A stretch of DNA of 64,000 nucleotides. Origin: Iningainema tapete BLCC-T55 (GTDB taxonomy: Bacteria > Cyanobacteriota > Cyanobacteriia > Cyanobacteriales > Nostocaceae). Below the pieces are notes generated by a model. That model saw nothing but the letters and a program-made list of their open reading frames with translations, was not told the origin of the DNA and made no database searches. The DNA lies in assembly GCF_014698965.1 (NCBI RefSeq), contig NZ_JACXAE010000093.1, positions 17,366-81,365 of the forward strand, written 5' to 3'. The position numbers and the translations under genes are program-made. This document shows, piece after piece, positions 18,065 to 26,590 of the stretch; the first letter of the stretch is position 1, and each line of letters opens with the position of its first letter.

Positions 18065-18751
18065 ATGACTACAGCCACTAATACTCCAGGTGTAAGATAT
18101 GCTGTTGATTTGGTAATGTGTATCGATGGCACAGGCTCAATGTTTCCCATAATAGAGGAGGTTAAGGCATCAGCACTCAGCTTCTATGATAAGCTAGAGG
18201 CGAAGATGGCAGAAAAAAACAAAAGAATCGATCAACTTCGAGCTAAAGTAATAGTCTTTCGAGATTATTGGGCAGATCCAGCAGAAAAAGTAATGGTCTG
18301 TTCCAATTTTTTAAACTTGAGAACTCAAGCCTCTGACTTTGCCGCTTTTATATCTGAAATTGTAGCGGAGGGAGGCGGGGATGAGCCGGAAAACGGTCTA
18401 GAAGCTTTGGGATTAGCTCTGACGTCAAACTGGGAAAAAGCACAAGATTTTGCAAAGCAACGATACGTTATATTGATGTGGACTGATGCCAGCGCTCATA
18501 GTCTGGATAAAGGATTAAAGCCAAGCCACTATCCTCAAGAGATTCCGCAAACATTCGATGAATTAACCGACTACTGGTCTGAAATACCAAAAAGTGCCAA
18601 ACGTCTAATTTTATATGCGCCAGATACAAATCCTTGGTCTGTAATTGGTTGTAGCTGGGATAACGCTATACATTTTCCTTCTAAAGGGGGGTCGGGTTTG
18701 GAAGAATTTGAGTTTTCAGAAATCCTAGACGCGATCGCTAGCAGTGTCTAA
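18065..18751 (+). CDS. VWA domain protein (TerY-like), first gene of a phospho-signalling operon
   Basis: The whole 228-residue protein is one von Willebrand factor A domain. The metal-ion-dependent adhesion site is present as D21-G-T-G-S25 (DxTxS, with Thr where Ser is usual), a later Asp is in MWTDASAHS, and VAEGGGDEPENGLEAL supplies the conserved Gly/Asp-Glu loop. There is no signal peptide, so it acts in the cytoplasm, probably as a metal-dependent protein-binding module. TerY-type VWA proteins are known to co-occur with PP2C phosphatases and kinases in TerY-P triads. Here the phosphatase starts 36 bases downstream, and kinase and zinc-ribbon genes follow. Confidence 0.9.
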   Translation: MTTATNTPGVRYAVDLVMCIDGTGSMFPIIEEVKASALSFYDKLEAKMAEKNKRIDQLRAKVIVFRDYWADPAEKVMVCSNFLNLRTQASDFAAFISEIVAEGGGDEPENGLEALGLALTSNWEKAQDFAKQRYVILMWTDASAHSLDKGLKPSHYPQEIPQTFDELTDYWSEIPKSAKRLILYAPDTNPWSVIGCSWDNAIHFPSKGGSGLEEFEFSEILDAIASSV

Positions 18752-18787
18752 GATTTCTGACATAATTTACTAGCTCATATATGTTTT

Positions 18788-20458
18788 GTGTTACCAACGC
18801 CCTTTGTTAATATTTTGAGCCTTGAACCCATGAATTGTGAATTTGGTTTATGTGTTTTTCTCGAAGCCATCAACGAGCGAGGCGAAGATGGCGAACCTGT
18901 AGTTGTCCCATATCAAAAAACAGTAGCGATGGGTGTTTTTGATGGATTAGGTGGTAGGTCTGCTGGATATGATGGAATGACAGGAGGGAAGATTGCTTCT
19001 AGTTTGGCTTCTCGGATTACAAAACAATTTTTGCAACAAAGATATGGACATTTTAATGAGCAGGATATTACTCAGCTTCAAAAAGATATATGCAATCTAT
19101 TAAAAACCAACGCAGATACTAAAATTAAACAATCAAGGCTACAAGGCACGATGGCTGGCAAACGCTTGTGTACAACTCTAGCGCTTGTTAGTATATCCTA
19201 TATAACTCCAGCCAATAATTCATTCCGGTTAAGTTTAGGTTGGATAGGAGATTCCCGCATTTATTTTTTAAGTCCAACAAAAGGGTTACAGCAGCTGACA
19301 AAAGATGATCTGACGATAGAAAATGATGCATTCAAGTTAATACGTGAAGATCCACCAATGTCTCAATATTTAACGGCAGATATGAATGCTAACTGGCGAA
19401 TTAATTTTAAAACTGAGGAGTTTTCAGAAAATGGCTGTGTCCTTGCTTGTACAGATGGTTGTTTTCAATACTTAGAGTCACCTTGGGCATTTGAAAAGCT
19501 ACTTTTAGAGACTTTGATTCAGTGTCAGTCGTTTACTGATTGGCAAAATTTACTGTTAGATGCTTATACAAAGATTAAGCAAGATGATGTTTCTCTTGTC
19601 TTACGATCTGTTGGCTTTGAGAGTTTTCATGCTTTGCAAGATTCGTATAAACAACGTTTCGCAATAATCAGAGATCGTTTTAGCTACCAGATTGATGATT
19701 ACCAAAAACTAGAAACACATTGGAGCATTTATAAACAGAATTATGAAGAAAAAATAAAAAGTGAATATTTGACAACTAAATATAATCAAGAACCTTTAGT
19801 TTCTCATCATAAACAATCTCAAAAAGTGGTGAAAACATCAGAATATGAAGATGAGCAACAAGTAAAAGTAAATGATACTTTTCAGCAAAAATCTTTCGGT
19901 GAAGATAGAGAGCAATTAAACAAAAAGGAAGTAGTAAAATTATTAGAACAAGGTGACAAATACTGGAAAATGAACTCATATCAACTAGCAATTTATCAAT
20001 ATAGTAATGCATTACGATTAGATCCAGATAATTGTGATACTGAATGGAAACTCGGTTGTGCTTACACGGAATTAGGTTTCTTCGAGCAAAAAGTTTATGT
20101 TAATATCTTTAAATCTAGACATCACAAGACAGCTGTTAATTTTTTTGAAAAAGCGCTTTCTAATCCATATATAACTAAAACTAGCGAAGATAAATACATA
20201 TATTTAAAAGCTCTGCTAGGAGATCGTAATTACGATAAAGTAATTCAAGTATGTCATGAAATCATTCAAAACGTTCCCAACTGCGCTTATGCTTTTCATG
20301 TTATTGGATATAGCCAAAAGCAACAAGATTTATTAGAAATCGCTTTAGAAAATTTACTTAAAGCAAAGGAGTTATATCAAGTAGAACAAAAATATCAACA
20401 GGTTCAAGAAATTGATAATTTATGTAATGAGATTGAAAAGAAATTAAAGGCAACATAA
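18788..20458 (+). CDS. PP2C-type Ser/Thr phosphatase with C-terminal TPRs
   Basis: Residues 15-275 of 556 form a PP2C (PPM) domain. The metal-binding motifs are visible: FDGLGG with Asp52, then ACTDG with Asp223, and DDVSLVL with Asp266/267. A charged linker (about 280-385) leads to TPR-like helices (LLEQGDKYWKMNSYQLAIYQYSN onward in pieces) to the end. The domain removes phosphate from Ser/Thr, presumably from targets of the kinase encoded 46 bases downstream. The GTG at 18788 keeps the full domain; an ATG at 18830 would remove 14 residues and is also possible. There is no membrane segment, and the TPR tail may recruit partners. Confidence 0.88.
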   Translation: MLPTPFVNILSLEPMNCEFGLCVFLEAINERGEDGEPVVVPYQKTVAMGVFDGLGGRSAGYDGMTGGKIASSLASRITKQFLQQRYGHFNEQDITQLQKDICNLLKTNADTKIKQSRLQGTMAGKRLCTTLALVSISYITPANNSFRLSLGWIGDSRIYFLSPTKGLQQLTKDDLTIENDAFKLIREDPPMSQYLTADMNANWRINFKTEEFSENGCVLACTDGCFQYLESPWAFEKLLLETLIQCQSFTDWQNLLLDAYTKIKQDDVSLVLRSVGFESFHALQDSYKQRFAIIRDRFSYQIDDYQKLETHWSIYKQNYEEKIKSEYLTTKYNQEPLVSHHKQSQKVVKTSEYEDEQQVKVNDTFQQKSFGEDREQLNKKEVVKLLEQGDKYWKMNSYQLAIYQYSNALRLDPDNCDTEWKLGCAYTELGFFEQKVYVNIFKSRHHKTAVNFFEKALSNPYITKTSEDKYIYLKALLGDRNYDKVIQVCHEIIQNVPNCAYAFHVIGYSQKQQDLLEIALENLLKAKELYQVEQKYQQVQEIDNLCNEIEKKLKAT

Positions 20459-20504
20459 GTAGGATAGACTTTAAATAGATTTTTAAATACAGGAATAGGA
20501 AATC

Positions 20505-21629
20505 ATGTCGTATAAGATTGGAGATGTAATTGCAGAAAAATATGTAGTAACTCGTGATTTTGATAGTGCTAATGCAGGTCAATGCCAGTGGGGTTTTGTA
20601 GAGTATAACGGTACAGAATATTTTATTAAAAAGTTTTTAAATCCTGTCTACCCTGGTGTAAGCGCACCTGGAAGTGAGAAAAATAAACAGAAAAGAAGAA
20701 AGCAGTGTGAGGAATTTGCTAAAAGACATATAGCTATTCAAGAAGCGCTTTCTAGCTGCGGTGAAGGTGGTTTAGTTGTAACAACCGTTGATTTTTTTGC
20801 TGATGGAAAAGATCCAGATATAGGTAGTCACTTTTTCAAGGTTTGCCAAAAAGTTGATACTAGTTCGATGTCTGGCAAAATTCACACCTTGAAAACTAAG
20901 GATCGTTTATTTGTAATGTTAACCGCAGCTTTTGCACTGAAGATTTTGCACTCGAAGGGAATTATTCACTTAGACTTGAAGCCAGATAATATCCTAATTC
21001 AAGAATTCAGCAGTAATCTAATTGCTAAGATAATAGATTTTGACAGCAGTATACTTGAAGGTGAGTCAATAGAAGCTGATTTACTTGTTGGTGATGCAGC
21101 TTACTATTCACCTGAATTTAGTAGATATGTTGCTACTAATGGTGCAACTCCAATACCTACAAAAAGCTCTGACATATTTTCACTTGGTTTAATCTTTTGC
21201 CAATACTGGACTGGTAAACTGCCAGTTTTTTCTAGTACCTATCCTTATGCGTATGAAGCAGTTCTTAATGGAGAAAGACTTATAATTCCTATCTATGGAG
21301 ATGATGATAGTAGGAAGTCTAAAACACCTGGATCTTCTCGATTAAAAGGAACGGGTATTAAAACAAAGACGATTATTAACTCTGGTAAAGATTTAGTCGG
21401 AGTAGGGGTTTATAAATTAATTGATACAATGCTAGATTTAGATCCAAATAAGCGTCCACTAATTGCTGATGTGCATCGCATTATTAAGAATCTCTACGAC
21501 AATGGTATACCACTTGAACATGAGTTAAGTGAATCAGATGAAGATAAAAGCAAGTTTAATGGATCTGGGAAAAGTAGACTACACGGAACTTTAAAAAGTA
21601 GCAGAATTCGTGGAACTCTTAAACCATAA
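20505..21629 (+). CDS. Divergent Ser/Thr protein kinase with SR[LI]xGT repeat tail
   Basis: The 374-residue protein has a kinase fold with Lys42/43 in YFIKKFL as the likely ATP-binding lysine. The catalytic loop is HLDLKPDN (residues 155-162; His-Leu-Asp where most have His-Arg-Asp), and the metal-binding motif is DFD at 178-180 in place of DFG. SSDIFSLGLIFCQYWTG fits helix F. All core catalytic Asp, Lys and Asn residues are present, so it is probably active. The motif S-R-[LI]-x-G-T occurs three times, at 278-283, 357-362 and 366-371, the last two at the C-terminus. The next gene starts 12 bases later. Substrates are unknown. Confidence 0.88.
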   Translation: MSYKIGDVIAEKYVVTRDFDSANAGQCQWGFVEYNGTEYFIKKFLNPVYPGVSAPGSEKNKQKRRKQCEEFAKRHIAIQEALSSCGEGGLVVTTVDFFADGKDPDIGSHFFKVCQKVDTSSMSGKIHTLKTKDRLFVMLTAAFALKILHSKGIIHLDLKPDNILIQEFSSNLIAKIIDFDSSILEGESIEADLLVGDAAYYSPEFSRYVATNGATPIPTKSSDIFSLGLIFCQYWTGKLPVFSSTYPYAYEAVLNGERLIIPIYGDDDSRKSKTPGSSRLKGTGIKTKTIINSGKDLVGVGVYKLIDTMLDLDPNKRPLIADVHRIIKNLYDNGIPLEHELSESDEDKSKFNGSGKSRLHGTLKSSRIRGTLKP

Positions 21630-21641
21630 GAATTTAGAGCA

Positions 21642-22571
21642 ATGCCAAAATACAAGTGTATAAGATGTAGTCATGAATTTATCTCAGAAGATTTACCTTC
21701 TGGCTGCGAGTGTTGTGGTAGACAAGATCTATTCATAGAATATTTAACTTATAAAAGTTTGTTGGAGGAAAAGTCGAGTGTAAAAACTGAAAGTGTACCA
21801 AAAATGTTAACAGAATTAGAAACTGAAAATTCTAAATTAAATAAAAAAGTTTCTGAATTAGAATCAGAAATAAAAACTAAAAAATCTAAATTAGATAAAA
21901 AAACATTTGAATTAGAATCAAAAAATAAAGAATTTACTACTTTAAAAACTCGTTTAGAATCAGAAGTAACAGCAATTACAAGATATAAAAATAGTCTGTC
22001 AGCAATTGCTTCAGTAACTATTATAGGATTAGGGATACTTTGTTTCAATCAGTATCAAAAAGCTAATAGACTTGAAAGAGAAATTTCTTCATCAACAGGA
22101 GATTATAAAGAACAAATTAAAGAACTACAAAACAAAATCGAGCAACTATCAGCAGATAGGGAAAAACTTGTCACAGAAGGCGGAAAACTAGGAGAAAAAG
22201 TAAATTATTACAAGAATTTGCTATCTTACTATCCATTTTCATTATCTACAGGTCAACAGGTTATTTACCAAGGTAATTTAGTCTCTGGTAGTACAAGTAC
22301 AGGCAAACAAGAATATCAAATTTGGGTTCAGACAGCAAGTAAATTTGATATTTCACTATACAATTTAACTGCTGATGCTGATTTAGAAATTGTCAAAGAA
22401 AATGGAGAGCCTTTGAAAACTTCCCAGAGAACAAATAATAGTGGCACAGCTAGTGAGTTTCTAAATAACTTTTATCTTAATCCTGGTAGCTATTTTATCA
22501 GAGTAAAGCTGTATGGAAGTAGTCCTTCAACATCTTACAGCTTAAAAGTTTATAGACGACCTAATTTGTAA
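21642..22571 (+). CDS. Zinc-ribbon / coiled-coil / transmembrane protein with PPC-like C-terminus
   Basis: The 309-residue protein begins with a zinc ribbon (Cys6, Cys9, Cys22, Cys24/25: YKCIRCSHEF and GCECCGRQ). A coiled coil follows (about 45-112, repeating SKLNKKVSELESE-like text), then one transmembrane helix (about 118-137, AIASVTIIGLGILCFN) and a second coiled coil. The C-terminal beta domain (about 200-309) resembles bacterial PPC (pre-peptidase C-terminal) domains (YQIWVQTASKFDISLYNL, NPGSYFIRVKLYG). The ribbon would be cytoplasmic and the beta domain outside, which suggests a membrane receptor or anchor for the kinase/phosphatase pair. It is the last gene of the operon. The combination is one I do not recognise as described. 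Confidence 0.8.
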   Translation: MPKYKCIRCSHEFISEDLPSGCECCGRQDLFIEYLTYKSLLEEKSSVKTESVPKMLTELETENSKLNKKVSELESEIKTKKSKLDKKTFELESKNKEFTTLKTRLESEVTAITRYKNSLSAIASVTIIGLGILCFNQYQKANRLEREISSSTGDYKEQIKELQNKIEQLSADREKLVTEGGKLGEKVNYYKNLLSYYPFSLSTGQQVIYQGNLVSGSTSTGKQEYQIWVQTASKFDISLYNLTADADLEIVKENGEPLKTSQRTNNSGTASEFLNNFYLNPGSYFIRVKLYGSSPSTSYSLKVYRRPNL

Positions 22572-22705
22572 GAACTTATCCCTCTTCATTACGCTCAATC
22601 TTTTATTCTTTTGCCGTTTTCAGTGTCTTGGCGGTTCCTTACAAGTTCATCTATCTTACAACCTTTTTCCCTTTTCCCAAAGGTTCAAAAAAATTAATTA
22701 CAGCC

Positions 22706-22819
22706 TTAAGATGACTGTTTATCAACAAAATTATTCAAGGTAGTTACCCAATCAACTACCTCTAACTCATTATTTACTGCAAAACGTTCTATATGTTTAA
22801 CATTAGTCGTAATAACATT
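22706..22819 (-). pseudogene. PIN toxin C-terminal fragment, in frame after the antitoxin stop
   Basis: In the same frame as the gene at 22820, directly after its TGA, the - strand reads NVITTNVKHIERFAVNN and then ELEVVDWVTT up to a TAA. This is the usual end of a VapC/PIN toxin. The front of the domain is missing. A TGG-to-TGA change would explain the stop, since a Trp is common in this region. Confidence 0.6.
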
Positions 22820-23218
22820 TCAATCTTGAATTAAACCAACTTCTATTAGAGGATAAACTTCCTCGTCATATCCTGAATCATCTTGTAGCCACTCATCTAC
22901 AAGCTTAATCATTGAATCCAAAGCTTGCATGTCATTTTGGTCGTTCACCTGATTTATTGATGAAACAACAATGTCACTATCTTGAGCTATTCCAGAGTAA
23001 TGCCCCTTAAAGAAGAATACTTCGACATTTTTATGGTCGGGATGTTTAGTGTCCGTGTAATCACCCGTTCGATGCGGAGGAGTTATATTTCCAAAAACAG
23101 CAACATTAGAGGTTTTTGACTGTATTAACTTATCAACCTTTTCTTTGACTTCTAGTAATTCTTCTAAGCTAAGATTATCTAATTCAGTCAGAAGCCCTAA
23201 TAATGTGTAAAATTTCAT
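22820..23218 (-). CDS. Antitoxin-like protein, probably chimeric
   Basis: I start at the ATG at 23218 (MKFYTLLGLLTELDNLSLEE), which lies just after the stop of an upstream HicB-like remnant; an upstream in-frame start adds 11 residues. The N-terminal 45 residues are helical, the middle (PPHRTGDYTDTKHPDHKN) has odd composition, and the end (LVDEWLQDDSGYDEEVYPLI) is the typical tail of a cyanobacterial antitoxin. The protein seems stitched from parts. Directly downstream and in frame is the end of a PIN toxin. I doubt that it works as an antitoxin today. Confidence 0.5.
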   Translation of the reverse strand: MKFYTLLGLLTELDNLSLEELLEVKEKVDKLIQSKTSNVAVFGNITPPHRTGDYTDTKHPDHKNVEVFFFKGHYSGIAQDSDIVVSSINQVNDQNDMQALDSMIKLVDEWLQDDSGYDEEVYPLIEVGLIQD

Positions 23219-23222
23219 AGCC

Positions 23223-23372
23223 TCAAAACCCCAAACACTCTTCAATTTCATGAATTTCTACATCTTGTAATCTATCTTCCAATGCTACCAAATATTCACG
23301 AATGGCGTCTTGAATATTAGCCAACGCCTCATCCAGAGTAATTTTGGATTTGAAAATAACCGAATGTGGCTT
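23223..23372 (-). pseudogene. HicB-type antitoxin remnant, 5'-truncated
   Basis: The - strand reads KITLDEALANIQDAIREYLV and then ALEDRLQDVEIHEIEECLGF up to a TGA at 23223. This is the helix-rich end of a HicB-family antitoxin (DTLDEALANIQDAIREYL is its signature). No start codon or preceding beta strands are found upstream, where a C-rich palindrome lies at 23407-23438. No HicA toxin gene is seen. Confidence 0.6.
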
Positions 23373-23406
23373 GGGGGATCGACGCCATGCGCTTCACGTT
23401 GTTGAT

Positions 23407-23438
23407 CCCCCCAACCCCCCTTATAAAGGGGGGCTAGG
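23407..23438. repeat. C/G-run palindrome
   Basis: CCCCCC-TTATAAA-GGGGGG forms a hairpin preceded by CCCCCCAA. The same element occurs at 33146-33186. It lies 33 bases from the 3' end of pntB. Confidence 0.7.
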
Positions 23439-23470
23439 AAGAAAAAGGGCGATCGCTCAATCCAAAATGC

Positions 23471-24877
23471 TTAAAGTTGCTTCACTTCAGAAACCAACTT
23501 TGCCACCATATCCTTAGCGCTACCAAAGAGCATTGTGGTTTTATTCTTGTAGAACAGATCGTTATCCACACCAGCAAAACCTGCACTCATGCCGCGCTTA
23601 ATCACAATAGTTTGCTTCGCCTTATCTACTTCTAAGATCGGCATTCCATAAATCGGACTATTCGCATCACTCCGCGCCGCTGGGTTCACTACATCATTTG
23701 CGCCAATCACCAACGCCACATCAGTTTGATCGAACTGGGGATTAATATCATCCATGTCATGCAGTTGCTCATAAGGCACATTCGCCTCAGCCAGCAACAC
23801 ATTCATATGTCCTGGCATTCTACCAGCAACCGGGTGAATGGCATACTTCACATCAACGCCCATGCGTTCCAGTTGATCCGCTAACTCACGCACACTATGC
23901 TGCGCCTGAGCTACTGCCATCCCATATCCAGGAACAATTACCACAGAACGAGCATAACCTAACATCATTGCGCCTTCTTCTGGATCGATGCTGCGCACAC
24001 TCTTATCAGTTGCACCACCGGAAGCAGCAGCTCCACCACCAGCAGAGCCTGTGCCAAAAGCACTAAACAGCACACTGAATAGAGAGCGGTTCATCGCCTT
24101 ACACATAATTTCGGTAAGGATTAAACCAGAAGCTCCTACCAAAGCACCAGCGATGATCAACATGTTGTTCATCACCACAAAACCAGCAGCAGCAGCAGCG
24201 ATCCCCGACAACGAGTTTAACAGCGAAATTACCACGGGCATATCGCCGCCACCGATGGGGATGACGAACATCACACCCAGCACTAGGGAAACAGTAACTA
24301 CTGCCAAGAATACAGGTAGGTTACCAGGTGAGATTAATAGAAAGGCACTGCCTACTACATAGGCAACTAGCAGCAAAGCATTGAAGGGTTGCTGGAAGGG
24401 AAATGTAATCGGGGAACCACTCATGATTCCTTGCAATTTCGCAAAGGCAACGAAGCTACCCGTGAAGGTGACACCACCAATTAACACATCTAGCAGCATG
24501 GAGATGTTGACATCAAGAGGTATTGGCTCTGAGCCTGCCAACAACCGCCAGAATTCAGCTACGGCGACGAGGGCAGAAGCTGCACCTCCCAATCCGTTGA
24601 GTAAACCCACCATCTGGGGCATTTCTGTCATTTGGACTTTATAAGCTGCGATCGCGCCTATTGCCGAACCAATCGCCAATCCCAACAAAATCATCTCATA
24701 GTTCAACACCTGCCGATCCAGCAGTGTTGCCACAATTGCCAAAAGCATTCCAACAGCTGCTACTACATTACCTTGCCGCGCTGTTGCGGGTGAACCTAGC
24801 TTTTTCAACCCCAGAATAAATAGGGATGCTGCGACTAAGTACGTTAGTTGAATTCCAGTTGGTAGAAAGTCAGTCAT
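23471..24877 (-). CDS. pntB: NAD(P) transhydrogenase subunit beta
   Basis: This is the 468-residue beta subunit of the proton-translocating transhydrogenase, which moves hydride between NADH and NADP+ using the proton gradient. About nine transmembrane helices fill residues 1-275, and a Gly/Ala-rich linker leads to the NADP(H)-binding domain III (VIVPGYGMAVAQAQHSVREL, HPVAGRMPGHMNVLLAE, IGANDVVNPAA). Length and motifs are normal for the family. It is the last of three - strand pnt genes, and 110 bases of heptamer repeats separate it from pntA2. In cyanobacteria the complex lies in the thylakoid or plasma membrane and supplies NADPH. Confidence 0.97.
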   Translation of the reverse strand: MTDFLPTGIQLTYLVAASLFILGLKKLGSPATARQGNVVAAVGMLLAIVATLLDRQVLNYEMILLGLAIGSAIGAIAAYKVQMTEMPQMVGLLNGLGGAASALVAVAEFWRLLAGSEPIPLDVNISMLLDVLIGGVTFTGSFVAFAKLQGIMSGSPITFPFQQPFNALLLVAYVVGSAFLLISPGNLPVFLAVVTVSLVLGVMFVIPIGGGDMPVVISLLNSLSGIAAAAAGFVVMNNMLIIAGALVGASGLILTEIMCKAMNRSLFSVLFSAFGTGSAGGGAAASGGATDKSVRSIDPEEGAMMLGYARSVVIVPGYGMAVAQAQHSVRELADQLERMGVDVKYAIHPVAGRMPGHMNVLLAEANVPYEQLHDMDDINPQFDQTDVALVIGANDVVNPAARSDANSPIYGMPILEVDKAKQTIVIKRGMSAGFAGVDNDLFYKNKTTMLFGSAKDMVAKLVSEVKQL

Positions 24878-24892
24878 AGTCAGTGGTATTTG

Positions 24893-24990
24893 CTAATTGT
24901 TAATTGCTAATTGCTAATTGCTAATTGTTAATTGCTAATGGTTAATTGAGTAATTGCTATTAACTATTAACCATTAACCATTAACTATTA
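24893..24990. repeat. Short tandem TTGCTAA / TTAATTG repeats
   Basis: The stretch between pntA2 and pntB consists of repeated heptamers such as TTGCTAA and TTGTTAA, then TTAACCA and TTAACTA. It matches the short tandemly repeated repetitive sequences known from filamentous cyanobacteria. It contains no gene. Confidence 0.75.
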
Positions 24991-25278
24991 GTTGGTTGCC
25001 TTTTTCTTGAACATTTGCAACATTCGATCTGTGACTAGGAAACCACCCACCACGTTGACGGTTGCTAGTACCACAGCAATCAAACCGAGAATCACTGATA
25101 AATTTGTGTCTCTTGCACCAGAAGCTACTATTGCCCCAAGTACAGCGATGCCAGAAATCGCATTTGAACCCGACATTAAAGGGGTGTGCAAAGTAGGTGG
25201 TACTTTGTTGATCACTTCAAATCCAGTAAAAGATGCCAAAACAAATACAAACAAAGCTGCTATTAATGCTTCTGTCAT
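24988..25278 (-). CDS. pntA2: NAD(P) transhydrogenase subunit alpha, membrane part
   Basis: The 96-residue protein has three hydrophobic helices (ALIAALFVFVLASFTGFEVI, NAISGIAVLGAIVASGA, VILGLIAVVLATVNVVGGF) and the conserved VPPTLHTPLMSGSNA. It corresponds to the C-terminal membrane part of the E. coli PntA chain, which cyanobacteria encode as a separate gene. It lies between pntA1 and pntB on the same strand and completes the transhydrogenase. Confidence 0.95.
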   Translation of the reverse strand: MTEALIAALFVFVLASFTGFEVINKVPPTLHTPLMSGSNAISGIAVLGAIVASGARDTNLSVILGLIAVVLATVNVVGGFLVTDRMLQMFKKKATN

Positions 25279-25429
25279 TCTGGGAAAAACTCCTACGTGC
25301 TAATTGCTCTATCACCTATTAGCCAGTCTTCTATAGCAGTCCTAAATGATTTGCAAACACAACAATTTCCTCTTGGCGCTCTTGGCGTCTTGGCGGTTCA
25401 TAACTCAAATAGGATTGCTATATTCCTAA

Positions 25430-26590
25430 TTACTTAACACCACTTAAAGCTTGAAGGGAATCTTTAACCCGTTGGTTGCGAATTTCACTTTCGTGGGTAA
25501 TGCAAGCCGCATTGATGATGTCGTCGGCAAAGTTGATTTGCAAAGCTTTGTCTTTAATCAGCAGTTGCAGCAACGATGTAAGGTTCTTAGCGTACAATTG
25601 GCTGGCATGAACGGGCATCGAAGATGGTAAATTAATCGGGCCGATAATTGTAACACCATTCCAGACAATATCTTTACCGGGATCGGTACAGGCGCAGTTA
25701 CCACCTTGTTCGGCGGCAAGATCGACAATTACCGAACCTGGTTTCATTTGTGCCACCATTTCCTCTGTTACCAGAATTGGTGCTTTTTTACCAGGTACTT
25801 GGGCTGTAGTAATTACTACATCAGCATTCTTAACGTGTTCGGTAACAACTTCTTGTGTGCGCTGTTTGCTAGCCTCAGAAATTTCTTTGGCGTAGCCTCC
25901 GGCTGCTGTTGTTTCTTCCTCTAGTTTGACTTCAACAAATTTTGCCCCCAAGCTTTGTACTTCTTCTTTAACAGCAGGGCGGATATCAAAGGCTTCTACT
26001 ACTGCTCCCAAGCGTCTGGCGGTTGCTATTGCTTGTAACCCAGCTACGCCTGCTCCCATGATAAACACTTTTGCTGGGGCGATCGTACCTGCTGCTGTTG
26101 TCAACATGGGGAAGTATTTTGGTAATGCTGCTGCTGCAATCAGTACCGCCTTATAACCGGCGATTGACGCTTGTGATGACAATGCATCAATACTTTGCGC
26201 TCTGGTAGTACGGGGGATCAGCTCCATACTGAAAGCAGTTACTTTGCGTTCTACTAGTTGCTGTGCTACAGATGGATTTCCTAAAGGATTGAGAAATGCG
26301 ATTAGTACAGCCCCAGGGCGAAGCATGTCAATTTCCGAGCGTCCGTTTTCTCGCTCTTGGGGTGGGCTAACTTTGAGCAAAATATCTGCTTCGCCCCACA
26401 ATGTGGTAGTATCAGCAATAATTTTGGCTCCTGCCTTCTCATAAGCCTCATCACTAAAGAAAGCTCGCTCACCTGCTCCAGCTTCTACCCATACCTCTAC
26501 ACCTTGTTTTACCAATTTGGCAACTGTATCAGGAATGAGGGCAACACGGCGTTCACAAACTTCTATTTCTTTGGCAACTGCTAATCTCAT
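25430..26590 (-). CDS. pntA1: NAD(P) transhydrogenase subunit alpha, NAD-binding part
   Basis: The 386-residue protein is domain I of the transhydrogenase, related to alanine dehydrogenase. It binds NAD(H) through GAGVAGLQA (179-187) and carries the family's R-x-D-loop motif (RAQSIDALSSQ, 130-140). The start at 26590 is supported by an ideal ribosome-binding site (AAGGAG, 6 bases before the ATG). It is the first gene of the pntA1-pntA2-pntB set. The 151-base gap to pntA2 contains a CTTGGCG-rich repeat. Confidence 0.96.
   Translation of the reverse strand: MRLAVAKEIEVCERRVALIPDTVAKLVKQGVEVWVEAGAGERAFFSDEAYEKAGAKIIADTTTLWGEADILLKVSPPQERENGRSEIDMLRPGAVLIAFLNPLGNPSVAQQLVERKVTAFSMELIPRTTRAQSIDALSSQASIAGYKAVLIAAAALPKYFPMLTTAAGTIAPAKVFIMGAGVAGLQAIATARRLGAVVEAFDIRPAVKEEVQSLGAKFVEVKLEEETTAAGGYAKEISEASKQRTQEVVTEHVKNADVVITTAQVPGKKAPILVTEEMVAQMKPGSVIVDLAAEQGGNCACTDPGKDIVWNGVTIIGPINLPSSMPVHASQLYAKNLTSLLQLLIKDKALQINFADDIINAACITHESEIRNQRVKDSLQALSGVK

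Noticed and set aside
23560..23580. DnaA box (TTATCCACA) and a replication origin near rpmH/rnpA
   Set aside because: The single match lies inside the pntB coding region; no cluster of boxes and no dnaA or dnaN gene is present. In cyanobacteria rpmH-rnpA need not mark the origin.
24893..24990. Regulatory operator array between pntA2 and pntB
   Set aside because: The heptamers match the common short tandem repeats of filamentous cyanobacteria and show no dyad symmetry.
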